Assembly (NCBI GenBank): GCA_963669155.1
Contig: OZ022596.1
Coordinates: 16,372,478 to 16,436,477, forward strand
Source: Arbacia lixula
Taxonomy: Eukaryota > Echinodermata > Echinoidea > Arbacioida > Arbaciidae
Length of the DNA: 64,000 nucleotides
Direction of reading: 5' to 3'
Under the pieces are notes generated by a model. It ran no database searches. It was not told where the DNA came from and saw only the letters and a program-made list of their open reading frames with translations. The translations under genes were made by a program, and so were the position numbers. Positions 42,977-55,349 of this stretch are shown here, one piece after another; positions within the stretch are counted from its first letter, which is position 1; every line of letters begins with the position of its first letter.

Positions 42977-44641
42977 CTAGGGCCGAGTGAGATTGAAGGA
43001 TTGTTTGTAGATGAAGATTCTGCCTTCACTGTCATTCACGACCAGCTTCCCTGTAGGAGTGATAGCGACTCCACACAACCACACTCTGTCTTTACCTGGA
43101 TATTCTACAACGCCCCTCTCAGCGATGACGCCTTCACTCGTACACCGATCCACTCTGTACACACCACGCGTGCCATGGTACACGACATACAGTGCGCCTG
43201 TCACCATGTCAACGCTGCATCGCGCCCACCTCCACGCGTCATCGCGTATTGTTGTCTTCACAGCGCCAGATCGAGACACGATGGTATATACATCACGCCT
43301 TGTACACACGACCACATCGCCTGATGAATCCTTCAGGGATGATATCCCACCCCACACCTCCCTCCCACCCGGTAGAGTGACGGAGCGAACTATCGCCCCA
43401 TCGGACGGGTTCAACACGTAGATGTGTGGTTGGTCGCGCTCTGCAGCGACGACCATCCCGTCCCCGTCCACGTCTACATACACACATGCACGGACATCTG
43501 TAGTATGTCTAGGGATGGTGATGTCCCTGACCGGCTGGCCTCGTCTGTCATACAGACTGACCAAGCCGGTCAGATGGTCACCTTCACAGTCCCACCTCAC
43601 CTTCCCACACACGATCAGCTTACTGCTGACTGCAGCACATGACGTAATGATGGATCCCTCTTCAGCAATGATACGTGCAGTCTCTTGATGTGTGTTTACA
43701 TCAACGATACTCAATACATACTTAACATCAACATCACGTCTCACACCGATCTCATTATCAGACACTGAACCTAGAACCCCTCCACCCAGGTCTGGACTGA
43801 TCGTGTGGACGCGTTCCCACTCGCCCGTGTCAATCCTACCACGTAAGGTACCGTTCACAGTGCTCACGCTACACGTAACCCTGCGTACTGCTCGCTCTGC
43901 TCGCTCTACGCAGGCGACGTCCTTCTCGTGACTGATGTCTTGTAGAGTTTTGTCTAGCGCCTCGAACACAGGGGCAGCGAAGTTTACAAGCTCGCTGTCG
44001 CTCTTCTGAAGACGGCGGATGTGTTCTTCGCTGTCCTCGATGTAGTGCGATGTGGCGGTTGATTTCTCCTTTAGTTGATCGATGTAATGACCCGCTTTGG
44101 TGGCGATACGATCGACGTCTCCGAGCAGCTTGCCCCGGAGATCACGGAGAGGCGCCCGTTGCTGCTCTGCCTCCTCCGCACTTTGCTTGATTTGCTCTTC
44201 CCTTCTCTGATTAATGATTTTAATCTGTTCTTCAGCCTTTTCGTTGATGGCACTCTCCTTCATACGCTGCTTGTCATCAATCGCTTTTATCTCACTGTCG
44301 AAACGTGTGTGTACATCCGCTTTAATATCGTTCATGCGATCTGTAATGAATTGCTTGCATTGAGCCACTTTCGCATCGAAGTCACGTAATGTCTCCTTCC
44401 CTTGTTTAATGTTATCCTTTCTCTTCTGCGCTTCTTCGTTGAACTCCATAATTACATCTCCGATGTTGCGAACCGAACACGGTTTCTGATGCTTCTGGAA
44501 GGCACATAGATGACAGAGGGCAATCTTATGATCGGAGCAATAAAATGTCACCGGCTTGTCGTGAACATCACACGCCCACGACCAGTCTTGCCCTTTCTTG
44601 CTCTTTAGTCCGGAGTGTTGAGTGGAGAACCCTGCAGCCAT
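42977..44641 (-). CDS. Single-exon B-box / coiled-coil / propeller-like protein (TRIM-related, no RING)
   Basis: 554 residues from ATG at 44641. Residues 24-55 form one B-box zinc finger (C24, H27, C35, D38, C43, C46, H51, with C55 at the last ligand position). Residues about 66-245 are a charged helical region typical of TRIM coiled coils (EEAQKRKDNIKQGKE, INEKAEEQIKIINQRREEQI). Residues about 285-550 carry repeated 'v-x-D-x-G-x-vvv' segments consistent with a beta-propeller of NHL/TRIM2-3 type, though canonical NHL motifs are not obvious. There is no N-terminal RING, so intrinsic E3 activity is unlikely; a scaffold or substrate-binding role is inferred. The coding sequence is GC-richer than its surroundings and intronless. 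Confidence 0.85.
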   Translation of the reverse strand: MAAGFSTQHSGLKSKKGQDWSWACDVHDKPVTFYCSDHKIALCHLCAFQKHQKPCSVRNIGDVIMEFNEEAQKRKDNIKQGKETLRDFDAKVAQCKQFITDRMNDIKADVHTRFDSEIKAIDDKQRMKESAINEKAEEQIKIINQRREEQIKQSAEEAEQQRAPLRDLRGKLLGDVDRIATKAGHYIDQLKEKSTATSHYIEDSEEHIRRLQKSDSELVNFAAPVFEALDKTLQDISHEKDVACVERAERAVRRVTCSVSTVNGTLRGRIDTGEWERVHTISPDLGGGVLGSVSDNEIGVRRDVDVKYVLSIVDVNTHQETARIIAEEGSIITSCAAVSSKLIVCGKVRWDCEGDHLTGLVSLYDRRGQPVRDITIPRHTTDVRACVYVDVDGDGMVVAAERDQPHIYVLNPSDGAIVRSVTLPGGREVWGGISSLKDSSGDVVVCTRRDVYTIVSRSGAVKTTIRDDAWRWARCSVDMVTGALYVVYHGTRGVYRVDRCTSEGVIAERGVVEYPGKDRVWLCGVAITPTGKLVVNDSEGRIFIYKQSFNLTRP

Positions 44642-44650
44642 GGTGTTGGT

Positions 44651-46628
44651 CTATGCATAATATGGGAAAGAAAGAAAACAAGGGAATTCATGTAAGCATA
44701 AGCGCAATAATTGCAGTGGTTATGCGAGTGAGGGAACACGTGGGGATGTGAGAAAGAAGGAGAACAATTGGAAGGAGTGAAGGGGGACTAGAGGGAGCAC
44801 AAGAGCGAGAGAGCAATAACAGAGAAGGAAAGAGACAGACCGTTTTAGGGTGTGTGTGTGTGTGTGTGGGGGGGGGGGGTGGTATGATGTACGAGAACCA
44901 GATGAAGATTGGTCAACGTTCGCGGTGACGAAAATACAAGAAAATACGAGAAGAGAAATAGGAGGGATTAGTTCTTAAGATCGTACAAAAAGACAAACAA
45001 TCAAAAGAAGCTAACCAGCTATGTAGGGTTAAAACTCAAAATCATACAAGGAGAGATGTGCGGAAGAGGAAAACAAGGGAAAAGGCCCACTTAGTTATAC
45101 TAGGATGTTAAACAGAATTGACGCCTTTGAAAAAAAAAAGTTACAACTTTTCAAACTGAAATGTACATACCATAAAATCATTAGATGTGAAGTTTCTTTT
45201 CGAACCATGTTTTTTGACATTCCATCAATAGTAAGTGTTGTAATAAGCCTTTGAATATTTCATAGACTTTCACTTTTGGGTCATTTTGGATCTAAACACA
45301 TGTTTGTGTCTGATTATTAATTCAGAACACATCAGTGTTCTTACTTGTTTTCTTTATTTTATTTTTTTAATTTTTTTTTCAAGATCTAGAGTCTAGTACA
45401 AAAAGCAAAAAGATAGGGAAAACAGAGTTTGAAATCTGTCCGCCTCGTCTGATAAGAAATATACAAACTCGATTTTGTAGGATCAACCTGGGCCCAGTAA
45501 CATAAAGGTTTGCAATCAATCGCAAAATGGCAATGGCCAGTCAGCCCCATTGTTACATGCGCTCCTTGTTCAAAATACTGACCAGTAACCAATCAGAATT
45601 CGTCTTACAAATTTGCAATTGATCGCAAACCTTTATGTTACGGGGCCCTGGTCTAAGGAATACGATTTGCAGAGTCCCAGCATAGCCGCTTTGATATGGT
45701 GTGAAATAACCAAGAATCTACATGATCTAACATGATAGCAAGACAAGTAAGGTATTGTCTGGTAATTGGTATCGCTTGCACGGGTCTACGTTGTAAGAAT
45801 TTATTTCATGCAATATAAGACAACATCGGAAAGATTGTATGAACTTTAAATTCTTCTTATTTGTTTTTGTAAAGGCCACTAAAAAATGATAGCCCACCCC
45901 TCCCCGACAAATTTCACCATAACAACATACGTGCCTCTTTTGCAGAAGTATTAAAGTGTGCCCCTTCTCGCACCTACATCAATTTTAAATTGATAATACA
46001 AGTAAGGTGTTTAACTCTAGGCCCTAACAATATATTGTTAAGACTATTCTTGAAAGTATTACATTGATTTTTCTTTTATTTTAGTTGACATCGTGCGTTT
46101 CAAAATTAATTTGGTATTTTAGAGGCTTAAGACAGTTGGGTATCGAAACCATTAAATGATATCATGTTGCAATTTAACGTTTCACACAGGATTTTTGTAA
46201 ATCTAGATCTAGAGTCTAAATATCATCATGAGGGCAAAGATCCCTGGCTGTAGTATGATGTTATACTACCCTGGAGTCTAGAACCAACTAGGCCTAGATC
46301 TAGTCTGTAAAGTAGTCTAGATCTAGATTAAATTTCACGTTAATCACGAATACGGTCTACATGTACATTTAGAGCATTCTTTCATGACGTGTTTTTTATG
46401 TAGACCTATCTAAATAAGTCTAACTTAGAGTCTTAGACTAGAAGCGAGTCTAGGCCGTTTAGCTTGAAGGGCCAGATCAGATATAATTTCACTTTCAGCG
46501 CATCCAACGCCAAAACTGAGACTGATTTTTCGGCCGAACTAGACTCGTCTCGACTCTAGTCTTAGTTAGGCAGACTAGATCTAGACTAGAATACTAGAAA
46601 ATACTACATTTCTCCCGATTTTACTTAC
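44651..46628 (-). other. Predicted 5' UTR intron of the B-box gene
   Basis: On the - strand a donor caatcg|gtaagt (exon end at 46629) and an acceptor tttctttctttccc...gcatag|acc (exon start at 44650, nine bases before the ATG) define a ~1.98 kb intron. It contains a MITE (45489-45650), a (GT)n/(G)n run (44851-44880) and many 'tctagatctagact' phrases (46200-46600). Confidence 0.55.
45489..45650. mobile_element. MITE with GGGCCC..GTAACATAAAGG termini
   Basis: 'gggcccagtaacataaaggt' at the left is inverted as 'ctttatgttacggggccc' at the right, and the matching arms extend through 'ttgc(a/g)atcaat(c/t)gcaaa'. The length is about 160 bases with no coding sequence. Confidence 0.8.
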
Positions 46629-47045
46629 CGATTGCGGTGTATGTTTACACGATGCCTTGTTCAACGAAGACGGTCAACTCTATAACGTTGCGTAGGGTGT
46701 ACAGTAGACTATAGTAAGTTACAGGTAGCTAGCTCGAGGCAGACAAATAAAATCCGTTGTACTTTGCCAGGTATGAAAAGTACAGCACATGAAAAGTGAG
46801 ACTGCTCGTGATTGTTCTTTCAAGTCAAGTGTAGCGCGTCGTATCAAAACAGAATTTTGTGTATGCTAAAAAAAAAGAAGAAAAAAAGTCATGTGTACGT
46901 ACGTACGCGTGACCCAGGTCGAGCCGTGTGCAAAATGACACCAATGCTAGCACGTGATTTGGTCGCTCCCTTACTTGGACTTAGAACCTTATGACGTAGA
47001 GCTGTGGGGGCTCTCTAAGGTTATGACGTAGAGCTCTATATATAG
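46629..47045 (-). promoter_or_regulatory. Putative promoter and first exon of the B-box gene
   Basis: On the - strand a TATATATAG box (complement of about 47034-47042) is followed by two copies of 'agctctacgtcata' (around 46990-47035), each with a CRE-like TGACGTA core. The first exon ends at 46629. About 300 bases of this region are homologous to the orphan cassettes at 13640-13986 and 20000-20348. The transcription start was not determined. Confidence 0.45.
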
Positions 47046-47049
47046 CTCT

Positions 47050-48860
47050 AGAATGTTGTGCCTTATAGTGACGCTGCTCTTGATGCTGTTAGGGTAAAAC
47101 TAGTCCCCGGGTCTAGGCCTACCTTTCTGACTTGTCGGCATGGAAATATCGTGTAACTTGACAATCCAAACATGAGGTAGACTCTTATTCTAGGATGTGG
47201 CAGGAAACTATTATGATACTGTTAATTGCTGTTACTAGTATGAAATGATGAGCACAAAGAAATGAATGGTGTTTATTTCCACATGCAAATTTTGTATTTT
47301 GCAAAAAAAAAAAAAAAAAATGCGAAAGAAAATCACTTCAAAATTTGAATACTTCTATATATTTTCGATGTCAAAAAGTCAATTTTTTTTAATCTAAATT
47401 TATTTATATCAATTTGTTGCAAAATACTCTATGTATGACCATTGAATATGAGGGGGTGATTGTACAGAGCGCCGCTAATAATCTCGTAGAGCAGATATAG
47501 TAATAAAATAATCAACGTTAGTGAAGGTGATGATACCAAGCTCCACAGACTCACGTACGTGTAAACTTCGGACTTTGATTATTTTTCAAGCTTTTTCACC
47601 TGAAAAAAAGTTCCGGACTCTCATTCACAAATAATGAATTAGCTCGTCATTATTGTTGTCTTGGGCTGAGGAGGATTTGTTTTACTGTGGAACCGTTTTG
47701 TCCACTTTTGAGGCCCTTAAAACTGCCGTTTTCCCGGTTTTGAGCCTATAATATGGCCTGCCTACTTCAAGGTTTGGCAAGTCGGTAAAGTGCAAATAGC
47801 CGCCGAGCTACTGTTAGTCAATTGATGGTCCGAGTGTAACGCACTTTTATTTTGCGCGTACTCAACATATTGATTACACGTTAGGACTGTGAGTAGTATA
47901 GAGATCAGCGAAACCAAAAAGTATTATCACCTAGAGTGTAACGAACTATTCTTCTCAGGTGATCAGATGGGCAAAACTACGCTGCATCACTTGATCAACT
48001 CTTGACCAATCATATAGCAAGATTCTAAGTATGTGGAATATAATCCGGAATATGAGGGGGTAAAAGGATAGCTCAGCCCAATACACATCCATCATACCAT
48101 GTTGGTGGCAGCGTACTGCCGCATTAGCCCTCTCTAACAAAGAATGACGTGGCTGCGACGCTGCGAGTGAGCTATGGGCGAACTTTCCAGCACACAACGG
48201 TGCTGCTAACCTGGGCGTGGGCGTGGGTCACGTGGGCATTCATAAACTGCGCGCTATGCTGTTTTTGATTCGAGGTGTTTATTTCATATCTAGGCTAAAA
48301 GCTGCACATGATTTGTTATGACTGATCGTACCAGCTTGTTCAAAGCAATATCTCCCGGTGTTCACATATAGCTTTTGCAAAGCCCTTAATCAAGATTAAA
48401 GAATCAGTATCTGATTAGTTTACGACCGAAAAGGTTCGTCTGAACGCAGACTAACGATACGTCGAATAGGTAATCATGATTACCGAAACGCTAGTTTGAC
48501 CAGCGATTCGGACAAAAGCTGACGATAGAAACACAGTAAATTAAGCCCAAACCGTGTGTGAACAGAAGGTCGTACAATTTAGTCATGACCAAGGAAACAA
48601 CATTCGTGAAAGTGCGCGCTCACATTTAGTCAGCTGCTGATTCTTTGTCTTTGCACAGTAGATTTGATGGGGAAAAGACTTTATGATCACCTTAGTCACT
48701 TACATCATATTACCAGCTTTCTAAGCTTTCCACATTCTATATGCTTTGAGGGTGAGATAATTGTGGGAGGGAAGAGCAAGAAGTTAAGACCTTAAAAAAT
48801 ACTCATTTTGTTACAACAAAAGAAGAATCCTCCCCCACATTCTAATCCCAACCTCCATAA
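47050..48860. other. Intergenic DNA, no gene
   Basis: An A-run at 47304-47320 and short scattered frames; nothing recognisable. Confidence 0.35.
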
Positions 48861-48869
48861 TGGCCCGTA

Positions 48870-49235
48870 CCTCGCCTCAGAACTTGCTGGGTGAGCTATT
48901 GAGTTCATGTAGTCTTTTCAGATTATTAACAATAAAGACGGTTTTATCTTCCGTGCCATTGTTCAAAAAGTGCAGATACAAGTCAAATTTTCTCTCGACA
49001 GCCAAGGTTGTGAGATAGCTATAATAAAAAGCATGTATGTGCGTGCTGTATGAACAATAAGATATACACAGTCGGCTAAGCTTGGAATGTACATGATTGT
49101 GCTAAAATGAGAATGGAACCTGCCACCGTCAGTGCGAGACGGCAAACAGAACGCGGGCAATACTTCGTCCCAGAACTTGCTGGGTGAGGTATTGATTTCA
49201 TGTACTCTTTTCAGATTATGAACAATAAACATGTT
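48870..49235. repeat. Two direct copies, ~293 bases apart, of an ~80-base sequence
   Basis: 'cagaacttgctgggtgag' followed by 'tttcatgta.tcttttcag' and 'acaataaa' occurs near 48876 and 49168. The intervening 48978-49150 ('gtcaaattttctc...gtgcgtgctgta') is related to 50940-51125 beyond the LINE, so the reverse transcriptase remnant is bracketed by related DNA. Confidence 0.55.
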
Positions 49236-49449
49236 TAAGCTTTAAAAAGTGGCCACTTTAGCGCTTAGAAAGAGCAGGACGAAGCAAATACAATATACAA
49301 TATTTCAATGTAATACATAATAAAATATAATACAATACCAAAGAAACCAAAAGCTCAGAATTGCACAGAATTTAGAATTATAAGTCTCTTGAGTCATGGA
49401 ACCAAATTGCTTCTAAAAAATAGTACCACAAAGGATAGCAAACACGATT

Positions 49450-50330
49450 GATTACGAAATAAGCCAATCACAGAGCGAATTTAGACCCGGTCTGGCACAC
49501 GTGAAGGGATGTGAACTAGCGATGGACGATGTATACGTATGTTCCATTGACTACACCATGAAAGCTTTTGATCGTGTCAACCATTCAAGAATGAATAATT
49601 GCTTATCGGAGATTGGAGTAGATGACAAGGACCTGCAAATAATAACTGAGATGTACTGGGAACAAAATGCAGTTGTAAGGACTATGGGCTGTCAAAAGTT
49701 TTTTCAGATAAAGAAAGGAGTATGGCAGGGATGTGTGCTATCACTATCAACTTATACACAGAAAGGATATTCAGAAAGATTGATGACATGAAAGGAGTGA
49801 ATGTCGGAGGGGTCAACATCAACAATCTGAGATATGCAGACGGCACAGTCTTGTTAGCTGAAAGTAGTGACGAATTACAACAATAATGAATGCAGTAAAT
49901 AATAAAGGATTGTCATATGGAATGGAAATTAATGTGACCAAGACAAAAACAATGGCAGTATAAAAATTAAAGTAAGCAGAACCCAGTACCATGTGTCGCC
50001 ATCAATATAGGCAACAGACCCATTGACCAAGTTCAAAGTATGCTGTATTTAGGGCGCATGATTACAGTAAAGCAAAATGTGACAATGAAATTGCAAGAAG
50101 AATAGGTATAGAAAAATGAGCCTTCGAGAATATGGCCAGCATTTTAACCTTTAACCGAGAAAAATCAACATGAACGTGAGGGCCCGGCTTATAAAATGTT
50201 ATTTTTGGTCGACGCTATTATACGGCGCTGAAACATGGACACTTACAAATCTCAACAGAAGAAAAATGTAAGCATCAGAGAAGTGGTTACATGGAAGAAT
50301 GGAAGAATATTAACAAGTAGCCGCTCCAGT
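49450..50330 (+). pseudogene. Broken non-LTR reverse transcriptase
   Basis: The frame from about 49460 encodes SQSEFRPGLAHVKG, then CSIDYTMKAFDRVNHSRM (motif A) and KKGVWQGCVLS (motif B). A frameshift near 49750 moves the rest to another frame: NNLRYADGTVLLAESSDELQ, where the catalytic YADD is YADG. Further frameshifts and stops follow ('TKTKTMAV', 'DNEIARRIG'). Loss of the catalytic Asp and the shifts mark a dead RTE-like or related LINE copy. Confidence 0.8.
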
Positions 50331-50939
50331 GCTTTAATAAAAAGGTTTTGTTTTTTGGGTTCTTACAACCTGTTATTGATTTTAGCTTCGAAAACAATTT
50401 GTTTGAAAGTATTCATTGTTTTATATCCAAATCAGGGATAATATCATAAAGTCTGGCAAGAATGCGGGAGAAGGCAAGTGTCATTACATCTGGAAGAAGC
50501 TTAGAGAATGTTCACAAGTAATCAGGACCACTTCCTCCATGAAGTTCAATCTGTCATTGTATTTTTAGACACATTTTGCATTTCAAGTGGAAAGGGTACA
50601 GTGTAGGGGAAAAGAACAAGATTGATCAAACAAATTCAAAGTGAGATTGAGGTAACAGAAGAACAGATATCACATTAAGATACAGGAAGGTACATAACGT
50701 ACAATACATAGTCGCGTCGATGGAGAGAGAGATTGGCATTGATCAAAAGGCTGAGAAGACAGATGGGAGTGGAGAGACAAGCTTAGTATCCGAAAGAGTG
50801 AATGAGACAATAAGATTGGGCATGTAAACAAGGATATGTCTAGGAATGAAAGGAGCTGAAGTAAGCAACGTAAAATAATCTGGACTCATAAAACCCTGGA
50901 TAATCGTGCATGGTTCAAGTTGAAACGAACAGTGTAGGC

Positions 50940-51125
50940 GTCAGTCAAATTTTCTCCCAGAAGCCAAATGTAACAAAGTAGCGAGACGGCTCTGAAAAAA
51001 AAAAAACGTGTACGTGCGTGCTGTACGAACAATCAGGCGTACACTATCGATACGCACACAATCGGCTAAACTTCAAATGCAAAGAGAACTCGACAGCGCA
51101 TGTACGGAATGGCGAACGGAACGCA
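50940..51125. repeat. Repeat related to 48978-49150
   Basis: Shares 'agtcaaattttctc', 'gtgcgtgctgta.gaacaat' and 'atcggctaaactt' with the left copy. It marks the right side of the decayed LINE region. Confidence 0.5.
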
Positions 51126-51344
51126 CAAAGATTTAAAGGTAAACTGTTGATATGGATAAAGTCTTCAAGGAATAGTAATTAAGGAATAGAAAAAGCGTTA
51201 GATCAACTTTCAACAGAACTCAAATTACACACATCATAATTCATGAAATGCTTGACCATAAGTCAGACACTTAACCTAGATACCTTTTTTTTTCCTAGCC
51301 ATACCCACGGTCCTTGGAGAAGACTCGGGAGTGTCATCAAGACC

Positions 51345-51524
51345 AGGGCCTGTATTCCATAAACCTGCAAGAAAACTTGATTACAATAAGCAAATTGACT
51401 AAGAAAAAATTCTTACGTAAGCTAATGATGTGAACCATATTCCATAAATTATTCAGAACATTTGCTTATAGTAAGCAAATGCTCTAAGATTTCTTCCTTA
51501 TATGTGTATATGGAATACGGGCCC
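51345..51524. mobile_element. MITE with GGGCC(T/C)GTATTCCAT termini
   Basis: 'gggcctgtattccata' at the left and 'tatggaatacgggccc' at the right are inverted. Internally, 'ttgctta.agtaagcaaat' forms a second inverted pair with 'attacaataagcaaattg'. About 180 bases, non-coding. Confidence 0.75.
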
Positions 51525-51529
51525 AGAGT

Positions 51530-52480
51530 GCTACGTTTGTAGGAATAACGGACACGCAACGCGCATTCATTCGCAAAAGGGCGTTGACCTGCACACTACA
51601 TAAGGCCTCTCATTATTTAGATGATCTTCTAACGCAGATAACTATGTGTGCCTCTCTCTCCTTATAAATTTTTGATCCATGTAGTTATTTTGTTATATAT
51701 TTATTCAGTTTTATTCAAAAACAGGGTAGTCTTTTTCAAGGCCAAGGGCCTGCTTTACAAAAGAGCCCTGTGTCACATGAAACGATGAAATATATGATAT
51801 ACAAATCAACAAATCAATATATTACATCTATCATCACGCATTGTTATTATGTTTATATTGTATGGCCAGGTCATTTTTAATTGATTGATTTTGAACTGTG
51901 CGTTTAAAGTTTCCATGGTTGGAATGTAAAAATACATACTATGAAGTAAAACAGTAAACTCTCGGTAACACCAGTAACATGCTATGTCTTGTTATTAATA
52001 TATGATATATTGTATCACTCATGAAAATAACCTTGTGATTTGATTGGTTAAGAGCACTTGACGTGATAAAAGATAGTTCTACGATATCTGGAAAAAGTAC
52101 TCTCCGCCCTCCGAACCCTCTGACGTCACATTTTCGGAGGGTCGAATAGTATCCGTGACGTTAGAGGGCTTGGACGGCGAACAAGAAACAAAAAGGATTT
52201 AGAAGAACTACAAGAACATTTCAGTATACATGTATAAATATCAGAGTTGGAGTATTAAAAATATACAATAGAAATTTAAATATTTTACTGTCAGGACTGT
52301 CGAATGGGCTTATGAATTCGTGAATTTTGATTGGCTGAGAGCAAGACAGTTGTATCTGTATGTGTCTATGTGTGTTCAAAATGTAAAGTTTGCTCTTGCT
52401 TTCTAACAAAATTAGAACAGTAAAGATTTTTAGGTTTTCTACTCCGTTAATGCCACATCCTCTAAACACAAAGAAGACAT
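51530..52480. other. Intergenic DNA, with one small inverted repeat
   Basis: At about 52107-52178 'gccctccgaaccctctgacgtcac' (first half) is inverted imperfectly as 'gtgacgttagagggcttggac'. No gene is supported. Confidence 0.35.
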
Positions 52481-52524
52481 TAATGTAAAGTACCTGATAT
52501 TGCTACAAAAAACAACAACACCTA

Positions 52525-52860
52525 TATAGAACACACACACGCAGATCGAGACACGCATCCATCCATCCATGCATGTACAAAGACAAAGACACAAATACAT
52601 ACAGACACACAAACAGACACAGATACCCCATACACACAGACACACACATGCACGAACAGAGAGAGACACATACACCTCCGCATACATGTTAACCCATGTA
52701 CCCACACACACTATAACCACATACACACGCACTACCCCCCCCCACACACACACACACACTATCCCCACACACACATACACACTACCCACACACACAAACA
52801 CACACATACACACACATACCTACACATACACACACACACATGCACACTCACATAAACATA
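52525..52860. repeat. (CA)n microsatellite
   Basis: CACA/ACAT tracts over about 330 bases, densest at 52735-52860. Thr/His-rich frames are artefacts. Confidence 0.9.
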
Positions 52861-53258
52861 TCGAATAAACAAAACTTGACTCTCCCATGTTTTATGAATG
52901 CATATGGTTGGTATGTCTATCTAAATATGTCATAATTGTTTCATGTACTCTTTGCAGAATGGACTCTGGAAAAAGAGGGGGATGAGTTGGAAGAATGGCA
53001 AAACAAATACTGCAACTGAATATGGTGGGAAATTATCTCTAAGCGTGCACGTGTAGGACCCACACTCTGTCAGACATGCAAAACAGTCATTTCAGATAAA
53101 TATTTGCATGGAATATTGTAAGCCCCTGGGTGTACATTGATGTATTCATAAAGAAATAGGGTGCAGCCCATTATTGAACAAAGCATGAGGAATGTGCACA
53201 AACATGACGAGGGCTCTAATGTATTCATTGCATTCGTCATGCTCAGTGGGAGTCTTAT

Positions 53259-53472
53259 AACAGCTAGCCTAGGTACTAGGCTTTGAGGTGTATGGACACA
53301 ACTCAGTCTGCTAACAACTACGTCTGGTAATACATACTATGCCCAAATCCTATAGAGGGGAAGGAGTCAGAGGAGACATGACGTAATTAGGACGTAGTCT
53401 GTTTTACCAGACACAGTTGTTAACAGACTGGGTTGTATCCATACAGCTCACTGCCTGCTACCTAGGCTGTGT
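53259..53472. mobile_element. ~214-base foldback MITE
   Basis: 'acagctagcctaggtacta' at the left is inverted as 'ctacctaggctgtg' at the right. Matching arms continue through 'gtatggacacaact(c)agtctg' against 'cagactgggttgtatccatac' and 'ctggtaa' against 'ttaccag'. Non-coding. Confidence 0.75.
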
Positions 53473-53539
53473 GCTACGTGACGTCTATTATTGCAGTCAG
53501 ATTTCCCACGATGGTAAACCTTGTACAAACCAGGGAGGT

Positions 53540-54265
53540 GTTACAAAGGAGTAGAAACTCGAGCATAATATATTCAAACATCTGTATGGGTTCTAAAGCG
53601 TGCTCATGAATGTCAAAAGCATTTCATAATCATGACAATGCTTTGAGGTTCCATGTGCCGTGCCGACATTTAGCTGATGTCAACTTGAAAATACATTTCT
53701 TTAATTTCCCATTTGTCTGTAGACGTTTTGTTTTTGACAAATGTGTTTGCAAACTTTAAGGAAGTTAACGGCTGATAATGACAGATCCTTTACTCTGCTT
53801 TTTTTTCGAAAAGTATTGAGGAATCATTAAAAATCGGACATATAAGCTATTTGTATTACTTACAAAATTGGCCAATTTCTTCACTTTCCGACACCTTGTG
53901 CATTTGGGGGATTCAACTACTCTCAAAATGATACATTAAGCTGTGTATTATCATTAACGGCGTTTGTGTGTGTTTGCGTGAAACAGAGATATTTCACTTG
54001 AAAAACTTGTCTAATTGTGTTTGCTGATACCTTTTATGCTCATGGAAGTATTAATGCTATTAACAGAACGGGACAAGCGAAGTAAGACTGTACATTTCTT
54101 TTGTTCTCTCTGAGAAGCCGTTGCCACACAATCATGTTCATTATTGTTCAAACACCTGAACAGCATCTGTTGAGAACACATAACTTTTCAGCGGCTTGGC
54201 ACATGGGTTCAAAGGAAGAAAGTTGCTTCATATCCTTCCATAACACATCCCTGTACAAACCAGAC
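53540..54265 (+). repeat. Diverged third copy of array block B (promoter-proximal part)
   Basis: 'actcgagcataatatatt.aaacat.tgtatgg' then 'ctaaagcgtgct' and later 'tttcatatccttccataacac' match 13105-13610 and 19475-19970 in order. It has about 100 extra bases near 53940-54050. Homology stops before the first-exon/donor portion, so this copy lacks the splice donor. Confidence 0.65.
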
Positions 54266-54719
54266 GGAATCTGCGATCTCCGTACTCGAGTACAATGGTG
54301 AAAACTTCCCCTTTTGACATTGCAATTTCACAATCGGGGGTCTAGTCCCTGCTACCATGTTATCAGCATGTGTATGTGTGTGACACAGAGATAAAGATAA
54401 AGACATGCATAGTGGAAAATATACAGACAAAGACAGGACATTTTTACTAATATAGGTGGTGTAATCCTCTAACGCACAAATTCCAATTCTGTTCACTATT
54501 TCGTGATCCAAGAGGGCAGTGTATAGGTCGACTTTCTGCAATAATTATGAGGCGAAAAAGTGACATAGAATTTACCCTGTATACCATGCTCGAATTAATT
54601 TTGTTGCTTAAAACGTTCACTTTTGGCGCATTAATTCAACAATCGATGATCTTGCATGATATTACAGTCCGTGTTGATATGTCCCGAGAGGAAATGAGAT
54701 ACGAAACGGATACTACGAA

Positions 54720-54861
54720 AGAGGGGGGGGGGGGGGGGGGGGGGGGAGAAATATAAACATGGAGAGGAAAAAGATGCAGAAGAAAAGATAGTGTGCATGG
54801 TAGGGAGAGAGACAGATGCAATGAATGGCAGAGAAATGGAACGATAGAGACATGAAGAGAG

Positions 54862-54898
<37 letters not shown>

Positions 54899-55345
54899 AA
54901 GAGAGAGAGAGAGTGAGAGAGATAGAGAAACAAATAGAGAGAGAAAGAGTGAGAGAGAGAGAGAGAGAGAGAAAGAAAGAGAGAGAGAGAGAGGGGGGGG
55001 GGGAGAAAGAGAGAAGGGGGGGGGGGGTGAGATGGAGGGAGAAAGAGAGAACCAGGCGGGGATTACTATGAAACATTTTAAATTAATACAAGAAACATGT
55101 AGAGAGACAAATACAAGAGAGAACAAAACTGGAGTATGTTTTTGTGTGAGGGGGGGGGGGGGGATCGGTGTATGTGTGTTTGTGCGTGTGTGTGTCTGAG
55201 AGAAGATAGAGAGACAGAGGGTTGATAGAGAAAGATGTGGAGTGTGCATGTGCGAAAGAGATAGAGAGAGAGAGAGGGGGGGGAGGGAGAGAGAGAGAGG
55301 GTGGGGGGGGAGGGAGAGAGAGAGAGAGGGGGGGGGAGGGAGAGA
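54720..55345. repeat. G-run and (GA)n microsatellite complex
   Basis: A 23-base G-run near 54723-54745, GA tracts at 54868-55010 and 55255-55345, and further G-runs. Ser/Leu/Pro-rich frames on the - strand are artefacts. Confidence 0.9.
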
Positions 55346-55349
55346 GATG

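Noticed and set aside
52964..53020. Possible exon after ttcatgtactctttgcag
   Set aside because: The acceptor phrase resembles a repeat at 48903 and 49198, and the frame is short without any partner exon.
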